Origin: Chamaecrista fasciculata
Taxonomy: Eukaryota; Streptophyta; Magnoliopsida; Fabales; Fabaceae
NCBI GenBank assembly: GCA_003254925.1
Contig: QANZ01051349.1
Coordinates: 1 to 64,000 of the forward strand
Direction of reading: 5' to 3'
Length of the DNA: 64,000 bases
Position 1 is the stretch's first letter; each line of letters opens with the position of its first letter. The position numbers were made by a program, and so were the translations under genes. The notes below the pieces were generated by a model. That model was given only the letters and a program-made list of their open reading frames with translations, made no database searches and had not been told where the DNA came from. Below are positions 36,600 to 49,349 of the stretch, one piece after another.

Positions 36600-37000
36600 T
36601 GCTGCGTGATGAGAGAGCTAGTGGAGTGAGGAGAGTATGTACGTTATGGTTGGTCGTTGTGTGGCGCGTTTGGCGTGTGGATTTTCTTGGGAAAAGAGAG
36701 TGAGATTTGGGAATTGTTTATTGTATTATTATTATTATTATTGTTGATTGTTGAAGTTGAACGAGCGTTTCTCGCAGTTTCTTTGTAGCTTCTTCTTCTT
36801 CTTCGGAATTGGGATGTGTGTGTGGCTCTTCACTCTTCACTCTTAAGCTGCACGCACAAAGACAAAGCCTTTTCCCAACGCCACACCACACACATCACAC
36901 ACATATCGTTTCCTTCCTTCTTCACTCACTAATTCACATCTTCATTGCTCTTACTCTTATTACACAGATAAATAATATTCTAATTATATTATATTATTTA

Positions 37001-37530
37001 GGTGAAACTGAAAACTTGGTCCCATATCTTTTACTAATTTTTCAATTTGGTCCTGTATCTTTTTTTATTGCACTTTTGGTTTCAATTTTGTCTCATATCT
37101 TTTGTTCAGGTTATATAATTGGTCTCATCTCTATAAAGGCTATGGATCCTCCGCGAATTGGTCTCATCTCTATAAAGGCTATGGATCCTCCACAGTTAAA
37201 CTCAAAATACATAAAATTTTTAAAACTGAGATTTTACACAGACAGTATGGACAACACCAAAATTCTACAACAGAGGATTCATAGCCTTTTATAGAAAGAT
37301 CAATCGTTAATTGACCGTTTTACAAAGATATGAGACCACTTCCGTAGCTGACTGAAAGATAGGACAAATTCTGTAATAGACCCAAATATATGAAACCAAA
37401 TTTGCAACAAAAATATATACAGGACCAAATTGGGACATAACCTAAAGATATGGGACAAAAAAAAACAAAAATATATATATAACCAAATTGGGAACTGAGA
37501 AAAAATATGGGACCAAGTTTACACTTGGCC
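37001..37530. mobile_element. MULE-type MITE with perfect 9-bp target duplication
   Basis: TATTATTTA occurs at 36992-37000 and 37531-37539, flanking a 530-bp foldback. The left terminus begins GGTGAAACTGAAAACTTGGT and the right, reverse-complemented, GGCCAAGTGTAAACTTGGT; both continue into 'cccatat'. A 9-bp duplication with long inverted ends fits Mutator-like MITEs. Family members with related termini are at 45173-45590 and 59820-60190. Internally a 39-bp unit ('ggtctcatctctataaagg') is tandemly doubled (37117-37155, 37156-37194). It lies about 400 bp upstream of the ACR gene start. Confidence 0.88.
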
Positions 37531-37539
37531 TATTATTTA

Positions 37540-39941
37540 ATATACAATGTATCTCCCTCTCTCTAGTTTTTGTTTCTTCTTAATTTGTTCGCCTATATAT
37601 GCCATCTCTTTTATTTTTAAGATTTTGTTTAATTTTCTAACGTCTTATTAATATTAATGAAGTTTACTAATTTATGTTGTGTAAGAAATAACTCTGTGGG
37701 TAGAAATTAGACTTAAAATGAACCGAATGTGTTTTTATTTAAATAAAAAATCAAAATAAGTAGGAAATATAATTTATTTAAAGATGAGACATGTATAAAT
37801 AATTTATAATTTTATCTTAACTGTATAAAAAAACAAGAACAGACGCATGGGCTGGCTGCTATGCTATCGGGTTCAGTCGCTCCAAAAAAGTCTTGTGGGC
37901 CCCCACCTACCCAGCCTTCTTTTCATATCCGTGTCCTTTTAAACATTGTCAAAATCTCATGTTCACCCTCTAATTATAAGATTAATTTTATTTTAATCCT
38001 TAAACTTTTCCTATTTATTCCATATTGTTAGTCTAAAACATGATTTCATGTGAAATCTACCATTATCTCTAATTTGGAATGTTACAATTGACGATTTCTC
38101 ATATATATATATATATATATATNTTTATCATGTAATTAAGGATCAAAATGAGATTTCGACCTTCGAAAATATAAAAATAAAAAATTATTTTCATAACTCA
38201 TGTGTTAACTATTTTATAATTCAGTATTCTTTATATTATTCTTCTTAATATGATTATTAAAAAAAATTATAAAGTTAGTTGTTCTGTCAAAATTTAATCA
38301 AATTAATAATAGAATGGAGTTAACAAACAATATAATATTTTTAATTAATAATCTCATATAATTAATTGGTAATAAATCATATTAACTACTAATTTATCAT
38401 ACAAACAATTTTTTTCTCTTTCATAATAATTATTAATATTACTTTATTATCATATCATCATTGACGATACCACTAATAAAAGATAAGCCAAAGTATGAAT
38501 ATCACGAATTATGTGAAATGTCAAAAATAAATAGTAGATATGCACTAATTTTTTGTCTCTCATATAATCTTTCTTTCTCTCTTTTTTAGTCTTTTTTTTC
38601 GTACTTCAATAAGCATTTTAGTAAAAAGAAAATTAAAATATCACGTGTTTAATTAACGTATACTATTCAATATTTAAAAGTTTCACATATTAAATCATTG
38701 ACTTAATAAAAAGGATAAATTATAAAAATATCCTTGTAATTTGGCTTATTTACACGATGATATTCTACCGTTTAAATAATTTTAAATTGAGATGGTACCT
38801 ATGATTTGTACATCTAACACGTTAAGGCCTTACTCAAAAATGAGATTTTCACCGGCCATTGTTAATTCTCAATGTGTTATTACATGCTTCACTTTAAAAT
38901 TTTTTGAACCAAATGATAGGGTGTAAAACTGTAAATAGACTCAATCACATAGAATATATCTTTATAATTTACCCTAATAAAAAATCTTTATAATTTACCC
39001 TAATAAAAAGAATAGTGTGCCACTATAAATGGTAATAGAAAGTTGTACGAATTATCAAATTGAAAAGAGAGAAAATAAAAAAGACTAACTTAACAAGAAA
39101 AACTAATATATGAGATCAAATTTGAGTTTTAGTTTAAAAAAATGGTACGGCGATTATAATTAATTACCGCGGTCACTGACCACTGTGATGCATGGTTTAT
39201 TGATAAGGTTTGCTAACAAATGGAACCAATAGAATTATCACAAGTGTGCAAAGAGACGAGGGAAAAAAAATGGTTGACCATACTAAAGATTTACTTTTTG
39301 GGTACATTTATATTAGTTAAGCAAAACAAAGTGTTGGGCACGAGAAAGTTGAATAGCACTGGAGTGTGAATAAAAAGCAGACTTTATCTACAAGCTTAAA
39401 AAAGATTAATTTATAAATTAGAGAATTTACAGTTAGAATCCATGAGTTAAAAGGGAGGAGGATTTGATGTTTGAACTGTGAAGAAAAGAAAAAGAAGAAG
39501 AAGAAGAAAATCCAAGAGGGATTTGAAGGGTTTGTAGATTTCCGAATGGGGTAGGATTCTGCTAAGCTGGAAAGGATACCTTTTGTATGTCTCATGACAC
39601 ATTGAATAATAATATAATATTGAAGATATGTGGCATTCACCATCCTGCAGATTCCAGATCTCGTTTGTTTGGCTACTTGTGGAACAGAATCAATTCCATT
39701 ATATTATTATATTTTTCACACTCTTTGATTTTACACTTTCTCTTTCTCTAACATTATTTCCTACCTCCCTTATATGCTCTCAACTCAAGTCTCATCCTAA
39801 CTTTCAAGTTTCAACAACCCAAATAAATAATAAAAAATCTGCACACACACATACGTGTACATTAATATCAATAGAAGATTCTGGCCAAAAAAAAAAATAT
39901 CAATAGAAGTTGGGTCTAATAGAAAGTATTAATTTCTTAGA
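37540..39941. other. Intergenic, no gene recognised
   Basis: AT-rich sequence with an (AT)n run at 38101-38122 that ends in an N (38123). A short direct duplication of 'aaaatctttataatttaccct' type occurs near 38965-39010. No coding or RNA gene is evident. Confidence 0.5.
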
Positions 39942-40179
39942 GAGTAAACAAACAATTTGTTCCTTGAAAAATCACCGAGCTGACAACTCGGTCTCTGAAA
40001 GATCAAAACGGTATACTTTTTAGTCCCTCAAAAATTAAAACGGTATATTATTTAGTCCATAAAAATGACTAATTAGTATACCGTTTTAATCTTTCAATGA
40101 CTAAATTATATATTTTAATCTTGTAGAGACCGAGTTGTCAGCTTGATGATTTTTTAAGAATCAAATTGTTAGTTTACTC
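39942..40179. mobile_element. 238-bp palindromic MITE
   Basis: The arms are inverted over at least 55 bp, sharing 'gagtaaac', 'aacaattt' and the perfect 'gagctgacaactcggtctct'-type core. Flanks TTTCTTAGA (39933-39941) and TTTCTTATA (40180-40188) match at 8 of 9, consistent with a 9-bp target duplication. Non-coding. Confidence 0.8.
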
Positions 40180-40188
40180 TTTCTTATA

Positions 40189-42630
40189 ATATGATAAACA
40201 CTTGTTGGAATCTCTACCAGAGAGATATCCACATTTAATATCTAATAATGTCTCCAATAAGACCATCTTTCAAAATGAATTCTTGTAAAAAAAATAAATA
40301 TATATAGTGATATATACATCAATTTGAAGTATAGATTATTCCAAGTGTATCTTGTTCAATTCTAAAAGATTCATATTCATGACAACAAATATATAACACA
40401 TTTGATTTTATATACATACACATATACACCAATTTGAAATCACGACTATTTTAAGGTGAATAGATATATTTCACATAAACATAGAAAGATAATAGGATAA
40501 TTAAGTTGTAAGGTCCTCCCATCGTCTAATAAGTTAGTCTTTGAGATAAATTCTCTTCATGACTTGAGTGGCTTCAATTGGCATTCAAGACATTATAGTG
40601 ATGGTAGAAACTAAAAAGTTATAGTGAAATATGATATTTTTTTTATTGATGATTGATGAAGGATGATGATTCCTACGAAGCACAACCTTGATGCTTGATA
40701 TAGAATGCAACAATAGAGTATTTCCCTTTGAATCAAAACAATCATGTTCCTACCATTTAATTATTGTGTTGTAGTGTATTCTTTTCTATGTAAGGTATTA
40801 TAAAATTTCAATTCCTAGAATAAGGAGAGGTTAGATTTGATCCCCATTTATTTTACAGGAATAGATAATGCATTTTGCATTGCGGGCAAAAATGGGATGG
40901 TGAAGTAAAAGCCAAAAAATCAGAGTATTTGATTTGCAAAGTAGGATAATAAGGATAATGTTATGGTCTTATGGAGCTTAGTTTTATTTCTTTTAAGGAA
41001 TTAGATTTTTTTTTCCAAATTTTATGCCGAGTATTTTTCATAGTTTTAAAAGCTATTTTGACCAATCCAACTAGAAATTAATGTTTGATTTGGTCTGATA
41101 TAGTTGCATAAAGAAATTAATAAAAAACCAAACAAACAAGTGAGAATAAGAAGGCAATCAAGGATTTTTTTTTCTAGTATGATGGGAGGGATATGTAGAA
41201 AATGCATATTATATAATGCAATAAGATTTGTTTACCTAACCCCTCGAGTGGGTTAGCTTTTTCTAAATCTTTTGAGAGAAATTATACTTTTTTATTAAGT
41301 TGTTTTGGCGCGTGACTAATGATCGTAGTGCTTCTTGTGTCTCTCTTTTCCTTCGCAAGAGAAATCTGAAATCTTGTTCTAACACTTGCATTGGTAAATG
41401 CATTTCTATTGTTAAACCTTTGTTAGAAGATTGTAAGTTCAAAAATAATTTTTGGAGTCCTCTTGGTAACTCAAAACTATCGTTCATGGGCCTTTACGAT
41501 CTCATTCTCTAGATTTTAAAGTGACTAACTTAGTGGATCGTAATGGTTGATGGTTGATGGATAAATCCTCTTTTTTCCTCCCGGCCATCATCAAAGAAAC
41601 CATCTTTATTGTTCCATCCTTCCTTTTCTCAGGCTGTTATATTATAGGACAGCATGGAAATTCAATTTGAATGGGGGAATTTTACTTAAAGTCTGTTTAT
41701 GTGGTGAGTAATACTTTGAATTCTCTTATTAATTGATATGTTGTTTTATTTAGAATATTGATTGAATATATAATCTAATTATGACTATGATACTTATAAA
41801 TTATTTGTAATTAGTTTGTTTTAATCTCTCATTGTAACAGGATTTTAAGCCCAATAATAATGCATTTATTGTTATGAAATAATTTTATGGTTGATGTCCT
41901 TAGCACTCTCAAATCGCTCAAATTGATGACAATCTCATAACCTCTAATTGATGAGAAATAATACTATTAAATATAAATAATGTATTATGCTTAATACTTG
42001 CTACTCATAGTTGTAGGTGTATGCAATTCTATGAATAGAGGGTGTGTATGCAATTGTTGAAGACACTTTTATTTAGTGAATGATCATATTTTTCTCTTCA
42101 TCTTATCTCTATTCTTTTACTTCTTCATCTCCTACCTCTTCTATATATTATTTTCATAACAATTATGAAATTATTAACTTGACTATCTATGATGTGTAGA
42201 TAATTATTAGCCTTCTTGTATTATTTTTTTTTTGGTACAACTATTAGTCTTGTATAAACTAAAGATTGAATTTACTTTCCAATTTCTTTTAACCTAGTTT
42301 CGCCAAACCGGACACTATATATAAAAAATGAATATCAGACTCACTCTACATATACGTGATACTTGATCATATTCATAATATTTCAGTAATAACTACAAAA
42401 AGAATATGCATCTTTATTAATTATTTAAATATTTAAAAATATTTTAGATTCGACTTATAAACTAATAATTATAGAATTTTCTTTCAAAAATACCCTTATA
42501 TATTATATTTAATAAATAAGTGTACGTAGAGCGTCTCGTAAGATCGCAAGAGAAGTATATACAAGTGGCGGAAGACGAGTGAAGAAATGTGAGCTGTATG
42601 TAATTAATTATATTGTTCATAATTTTTTAA
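40189..42630. other. Intergenic, no gene recognised
   Basis: I see nothing I can name in this AT-rich stretch. A 70-codon frame at 41300-41512 lies in a slightly more GC-balanced patch but has no recognisable domain. Confidence 0.45.
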
Positions 42631-42634
42631 AAGA

Positions 42635-44240
42635 AATTTTATTATTTGGTCACTCAATTTTTATATATAGAGTTAATAATTTAGTCTTTGAAAAATAAAA
42701 ATAGATGATTTGATCCCTATTTTTTACAACTATTAATTATTTAATTCATTAGATGTTATCTATTAGATAGCATGATGACATGAATGTTAATCGTCGACAT
42801 AACTCTATTAAATGTCATTGTACCATTTTAATTAGTTAAAAAAACCAAACTTAAACTTAAATTAGAGTATTAGTATTTTTATTAGTTTTAGACCACTAAG
42901 TAACAATAGTAAGGGCCTCTTTGGATGAGCATTACAACTTCATTATCTTTTCATTATCTCCATTTTCATTACATAACTTCATCTACAGTGCTATATGGGT
43001 GTTTGTTTTGCAATTATAAAGTCATTACAAAAATATCACTTCATTAAAACTTATTTCATTACATATTTCATATCCAATTACTAACATACCCCTACTCAAA
43101 TACCTATAATTACCTATACTCTAATACAAATATAAAAAAACTATTTAGCAAAATAGTAATTTTCAATACCCTCTTTTATTACACTTACAACTTTCTCTCT
43201 CCACTCATCATTTTTTCTTTTTTCTTCCTCTTTTTCTTATTCACCCACTCTCTCTCTCACACAAATATATTTTATAATTATAATATATATATACATTTCG
43301 GTCAAATATATATATATAATAATATANATTTGAAACCCAATCATTGATGAATGCAATTTTTTACGGGTCAAGAGATATATTTCACTTTCGTAAGGACCGA
43401 TTTGTTCAATTTATTTAAAATCATATACCAAATGGTAGGTTTTTAAAAATTTTCATGTTATTTACATTTTGGTCCTTTCATTTCATTACATAGTACTACT
43501 CCAACCTTCATTACAAATATTCACATCTAGCACAAATTCCGAGACAAATTCATTACCATTTCATTTCATTTCATAACCACCACAACCAAAAAGTCAAAAT
43601 ATTATTTTTTTATTTCTATCTATTTCCAATATCAATTATCAATTCTACCCCTATACAATTTAAAAAAACCATATATTTATTTCAACCAACCACAATCATT
43701 ACATACCCTTTTTCATAATTTCACATCCTATTTTTTTCATTACATCTCAAACTAATCCAAACACCATTTTCATTACATTTTCATTACATAATTTTATCAT
43801 TACCATTTCATTACATAAAATTATCATTTCATTACCTACTTCTAATCCAAACACACCCTTAGATACTTAGATTCATGGTCGTCGTTTTTCTCAAATTTGT
43901 AATTCATATTTAGAGAAAAAATAGAAAGGAAAACTCAAAAAAATGAACCTTAGCTATGATAGTGTTCTTGGATCCCAATTGTGTAAAAATTAGCGAAAGT
44001 GACAAAGGCTGAGAGTTATTATAGTTATTCTTCTTACTTTTTATACATCTAACATTAATATGTAACATTTAAGAGTGATATATATGTATTTAACAACCAT
44101 ATTATTAGATTAAATAACACATAAAGGTTTCAGGGACTAAATAGTTGACGTCTTTAATTATTTAAAAAATATTTTTTTCATTATTCAGAGACCAAATTAT
44201 TAAAAGTGTAACAATTAATGGACTAAATAGCAAATTTTCT
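42635..44240. mobile_element. Foldback element interrupted by a second element
   Basis: The left part (about 42635-42780: 'ttatttggtcactca', 'taatttagtctttga') pairs in inverted form with the right part (about 44100-44240: 'agagaccaaattatta', 'ggactaaatagcaaa'). The distance is inflated by the Harbinger-like element at 42910-43861. Arms are diverged and the ends approximate. Confidence 0.45.
42910..43861. mobile_element. Harbinger-like TIR element, non-coding
   Basis: The left terminus TAAGGGCCTCTTTGGATGAG resembles the reverse complement of the right terminus, TAAGGGTGTGTTTGGATTAG. The ends are filled with short 'ttcattac' repeats. 'GGG(C/T)...TTTGG' termini next to TAA/TTA are usual for PIF/Harbinger MITEs. 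The interior has no transposase. An N lies at 43327. Related internal sequence ('actaacatacccctactcaa') is present around 1325-1360. Confidence 0.55.
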
Positions 44241-44966
44241 GTAATTTTTATTTGTTAGTTTTCAAAATGTTATATCTTTAAAATATTTTTACAGAAAACA
44301 ACTTGGATAGTGAGATTGAGGCGTGTCCGGTATGGTCAGCAAAAGGGGATTCTTTAGTGTGACTCCATATATTGCTTTCCACGCATTTTGCATGTGACTC
44401 ATTTAATGCTTCTTTTTTCATTCATCTTTGTCCTTTACCCTCTTTAATTAGCCTATTAGTAACCGACTTATAACCGCACCTATTTCAACTCTTTCAAACA
44501 AATATTTTAATCTTTTTATTTTAATCAAATCTATTGGTTCCATCGGTCCTACTAATAATAAATCTACCTAGATATCAAAATAGTTAAGAATCAAGAAAAA
44601 ATAATAATTGTAAATTAAACCCCACCTGATTGAATCGGATCCTAATTATATATATATATATATATATATCTTCCAAACGATAATTATGTTGTTTTAAAAA
44701 TAAATTTACAAAACATAAAACGGAAGGTTCTTGTAATTTGACTCATTTACAAAAAGTGAAAAACAAGAGTTTGTGGTCACAGGAGGTATTTGTCATACGA
44801 AATTAACGAAATTACGACAATATGCAGCTCACGTGACCTATTTCACATTGTCAATCTCTAATTTCTCCTCCATTTCGCAAAAATCAAATCTTATCTTCAC
44901 ATCATCGCGAACTCTAACTCTCATTCTCACAATTTTCTTTTGAGTTAGGGACGAATTATACACAAC

Positions 44967-45638
44967 CAGTGGCGGAGGGAGGGGGCCGGTGGGGGCCATG
45001 GCCCCCCCAAATTTGTGATAATTGTAAATAGGCCCCTATATATTATAAAAAATTATATAGAAGTCTAAAGAAGTGCCCCCCCCCCCCCATTTATGTTCCA
45101 TTTTGTGTTTGTAAGTAGGTACAAAATCATGATCTATTTTATCCTATTTAAATAATATAGGGAGAAAAAATAGGCCAAAATCTTATTTTAGTCCCTAATG
45201 TTTACCCAAAATTTCATTTTGGTTCCTAATTTTTTTATTCCGTTTTGGTACTTTTTTTTTTCTTAAAAGCTTTATAATTTGACCATAACTATTGAATGTA
45301 ATCATATTTTTCTCGTCTCAGACCTAAACGCGATGAAATCAGAGCTACAAATTAAATTTGGTGAGTTCTTTCTTTGCCTAGTTGGAGTCATCGACAAACA
45401 AAGTCAAATTGGGCATGAGAGTGGGTTCGAAAACGAGAGAAATATGACCAAATTTATAAAACAAGCAATCCATTTTCCTACCCAATTATGAAACTTATAG
45501 CAAACATTAGGGACTAAAATGGAATAAAAAATATCGAGGATCAAAATAGAATTTTGAGTAAATATTAAGAACCAAAATAAAAATTTGGCCAAAAAAAATT
45601 TTTGCCCTCCCCCATCCAAAACCTTGGCTCCGCCACTG
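44967..45638. mobile_element. hAT-like element with CAGTGGCGGAG termini
   Basis: The termini are CAGTGGCGGAG (44967) and CTCCGCCACTG (to 45638), perfect inverted repeats of a form common in plant hAT-type MITEs. Flanking 8-mers TACACAAC and TCTACAAT agree at only 5 positions, so the duplication is decayed or absent. A C14 homopolymer lies near 45076-45090. The element contains a complete foldback MITE (45173-45590), which inserted later. Confidence 0.7.
45173..45590. mobile_element. Foldback MITE nested in the hAT-like element
   Basis: The left end GGCCAAAATCTTATTTTAGT pairs with the reverse complement of the right end, GGCCAAATTTTTATTTTGGT. The interior carries the 'gagttctttctttgcctagttggagtc' type subrepeat shared with 3.9-4.7 and 30.7-31.2 kb. 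A-rich flanks hide any target duplication. Confidence 0.65.
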
Positions 45639-46689
45639 TCTACAATGGAGGAGAGAAATTAGGGATTCAGTATGTGAAATAGGGTCACACTGCATATGTC
45701 CTAATTCTATTAGTTTTGTATAACAAATATCTTTTGGAACTTTTTTGTTAACGGAGTAAACCACAACCATTATTTGTCATTTTTTAAACCAGAGACCATT
45801 TATGTAAATGAATCAAATCACAACAATGACCCTCTATATAATTTACCCAAACATGAATACATGATTTAGAAAATCATACTAGATAGACTAATCAGACCGG
45901 CCGAGTGGAAATCGGACATTGGTCCTGTTCGAATTGGTAATTTCACTTAAACACCTAAACTTAAAATTAGTTTTTCTTTTTTTGGCCTGTAAACTTAAAA
46001 TTAGTTAACGACTGGGAAAATGGGTATGAACTAGACAATTTTATAGATTAATCAATCTATTATATATATATATATATATATATCAAAATGATGTTGTTTT
46101 GAGATTGTTTTTTGTTTCTTACAAAGTTTAGACGTAAAATAATATACTATTTGTTAGGGTTCAATTTAACGTTTCTTTTTTTTNAAATTGCATTAAATGA
46201 ACTAATGATTTATCAACCTATTGAATTAACAAAATATCTAAATTAGATTGTTCCTTTAATTTCTATAAATACAATTATCTTTTTTTAAAGACTCTTTCAT
46301 TATAACTAAGGGTCTGTTTGGGTTAGAGTTAGGAGTTAAAGGAGGATAAATGAATGAGAGAGTATGTAAAGGAGAGTTAAAAGATTTGGTTTATAAAGGA
46401 GTATTTTAGTAAATGGTGTCTGGGAGAATGAGAGATAAAAGGGGAATTATGATGTGAAATTATTTTAAAGGGTATGTAATGATTGTGGTGAGTTGAAATA
46501 ATTGTATTGTTATTTTAAAGTTGTATAGGGATAAAAATAGTAAAGATAAAGGAGGATAAAGGAGTGTTATTTTGGTGTTTGTTTTGACTTTAGTAAAGTT
46601 TTATGATAAAAGATTACCTCAAAATTTGTGATAAATGAGAAGTTATAAAATGAGATTTTAGTGGTTGTATAAAAGGAGATTGGAGGTGT

Positions 46690-47745
46690 GAGTGAGGGAC
46701 CAAAATGTAATTTTCGAGTACTGAATTGTAAATTTTTGGGGACTAGATTATATATTTTTCCTTTTTACTGTCTTAATTTTATTTTTACATTTTTTCTCAT
46801 TACTGGTTTTGAATTATGCTTATAAATTTTTACACCACCAGAAATATTACCCATCTATACTGTAGGAGGGACGATAGTGTATATTTTTTGGATCTGATTA
46901 TATTGAAAACATATTATTAATAAGTTGGACTGAACTGTAATTTTTGTTGTCGAATGAGACAACAAAAAATATTACCCATATACCCAAAATGTAGACGATA
47001 AATTATACAAACCAACAAGGTGTGACATGTAAAACAAAAAAAAAAATATTATTTTCTAAATGCCCCCAAGATTCGAACCCATGCCTTCTCCATTTTTTCG
47101 TTGCTCAAACACCACTCAGCCACACGATAAAGCTTGCTATGTTCAACAAAAAATAGAGTCGTTATCCACACTGGGCACATCACACCATTTTCTGGAGATG
47201 AATTATGTAATTTTTTTAATTTTGTTCTTCAGTTGTTGCACTACCAAAAATATTACCCATATATATACTGGATGAGGGGCCAACAAATATATATTTTTTG
47301 TATGAATTATATATTTTTTTCTCATTACTATTTTTTAAATTTGTCTTCAATATTGTCATCACAAAAAATATCATTCATACATATACTGGAAGAGTGATCA
47401 AACTGTAAAATTTTGGGAAGTACTAATTATATATTTTTTCCTATTTAGAATTTTGTTTTTATATTTTTTTCACTACAAAAAATATTACTCATGTATATAT
47501 TAGAGGAGGGACCAAACTATAAATTTTTTGGGAATAAATTATATATTTTTTCTCATTACTGTCTTTTAATTTTATTTTTAAATTTTTATACTACAAAAAC
47601 TATTACCCATATAAATACTAGAGGAGGGACCAAAATGTATATTTTTTAGGATATGAATTATATATTTTTATGAATTTTTTCTTTAGTTGTTGCACTATAA
47701 AAAATATTACCCATATATATATTGGAGGAGAGACCAACATATATA
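46690..47745. repeat. Degenerate tandem array, unit about 103-126 bp
   Basis: A unit containing 'atattacccatatata', 'ggaggagggaccaaa' and 'gaattatatattttttctc' recurs with spacings of roughly 126, 119, 114, 117 and 103 bp. There are about seven copies, plus one larger gap where a SINE-like segment sits (about 47030-47220). Copies are well diverged. A single inverted relative lies at about 1893-1965, so the unit also exists outside the array. Confidence 0.7.
47040..47125 (-). other. tRNA-like A and B boxes (possible SINE head)
   Basis: On the minus strand, TGGCTGAGTGG (A-box-like) is followed about 32 nt later by GGGTTCGAATC (B-box-like), with a T-rich tract further on. This is the layout of an internal pol III promoter in a tRNA-derived SINE. 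It does not fold into a full tRNA as far as I can see, and no target duplication was found. Confidence 0.35.
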
Positions 47746-47889
47746 ATTTTTATTTCGATCTTAAATGTTAATGTCGAATGTTTATATTAGTCCAAAATAT
47801 GTTCCTTTATGTTTATTTCAATCTTAAATGTTTTAAGATGTTCAAACTAAAAATGTTGTCATTTAGTTTCATTTTTGTTTCAAACTATT

Positions 47890-48150
47890 GAATATAATCA
47901 TATATCTTTCGTTTTAAGTTTAAAATTGACAAGTCTAGAGCTATATGTTGCTTTTCACGAATATTTTTTTTATCTAGTTGAAGCAATAAACGAGTTCAAA
48001 TCAAGTCTCAAAAGTATGTTGCTTGTTTCATGATCAAATAAGCGAAATTAGTCATATCTCTATCGTTTCAAGACTGAATATGACGAGTTTAGAATTATGA
48101 GTCACTCTTAAATATATTTTTTTTTCAGTTGAGATCCTCATAACACCAAG
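47890..48150. repeat. Fragment of the 'gacgagttc' dispersed repeat
   Basis: It shares 'catatctct-tcgtttcaag', 'tgacgagttt' and 'cagttgagatcctca' segments with the elements at 3.9, 30.7 and 45.2 kb. It appears to be partial, without clear inverted ends. Confidence 0.4.
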
Positions 48151-49190
48151 TGTGATAGATCAATTGATTGATAATTGATTCAACTAATGAGTCTTGAGTT
48201 TGGAATTTAAGAATATAATTACATTAAGTATTTGATAGAGAGCCTTCTCACTCTTGTGGCCTTTCCAACTCATATATGATTAGTCTTTATTTGCACCATC
48301 AAAACAAATAACAAGAAATACTCATAATTCATTAAAAAAAAAAAAACTGTTTTTGGTGAGAGCAGAAGAGTCCAATGAATCAACCAGCTTGGGCCCTTAA
48401 ATCAGATGCTCACTTCATAGTGCAAACATTAACTTATGAGAATTGGACTTCACCCTTAGGAGTTATAGGAGTGACTACCACTTGATCTGCGAATTGTATT
48501 TTTATATAGATATAGCTGAAACACCTGAATAAATATGTTAAATCTATCTCAATTTTATCTTGCAAATATTTCTTAAACTTTGAAAATTGATAGAATATTT
48601 ATTAAACATCTGATTTTGTGAAAAATAAGATTTGTTAAGAACTTCCACACACATCCTCCTCGTCCCCAATTGTGAATTATGGATTATGATCCTTCTTGAC
48701 CAATCAATTATTATCACCTTCATCTTCACACCCACCCAAATTCCTCACTATCAATCGCTTTCTATCTTGTCTGTGTTTTTTTAACATCATGTGGTTTTTA
48801 CTATTTTTCACCCCAACTTCCCCACAATACGTTCCACACTGACAAATGATGAGGGAAAACAAATACAAATAATCCAAATTGACTAACAATTTTTTTTGGG
48901 GTTCAAAAAATAATAATAGCGGCGAGTTTCCATGAAAATGACATTTGGAAATTTTGTCAGCTATATTATCACTGTACTGGTGGTTATTTTATTTTAACAG
49001 CGTACGTGCCATTAGCCCATTCGATTGGTTGGGGCTGTTTGGGAATTTAATTCATTTTATTCTATCTATAAATAGTATTACTATTACGATATAACATTAT
49101 TTTAATAGATGAATTTATAGTATATTTATATAAATATATATTATTTATTATTAAAAAAATATTTTGGATAAATATAGAGAAAATCAATTT
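48151..49190. other. Intergenic, no gene recognised
   Basis: AT-rich sequence without recognisable genes; short frames on the minus strand near 48544-48889 have no domain signature. Confidence 0.45.
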
Positions 49191-49349
49191 TGTAGACCTT
49201 AAATTTATCTCAAAATTACAGTTTAATCTCTGGGTATTTAAAATATAGTGTTTATATATTTGATTTTATTTTTTTACAAACATTAATTATTTAGTTCACC
49301 TGATTAATATTTTAAGAACTAAATAGTTTATATTTATAAGAGACAAAAG

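Noticed and set aside
41300-41512. 70-codon frame in a less AT-rich patch
   Set aside because: No domain or homologous family recognised, overlapping frame open on the other strand too.
47040-47125. A genuine tRNA gene
   Set aside because: A and B boxes are present but I could not form acceptor and anticodon stems, so it is listed only as a SINE-like head.
46690-47745. CRISPR-like array
   Set aside because: Repeats are long, diverged, AT-rich and contiguous without unique spacers, in a plant nuclear context.
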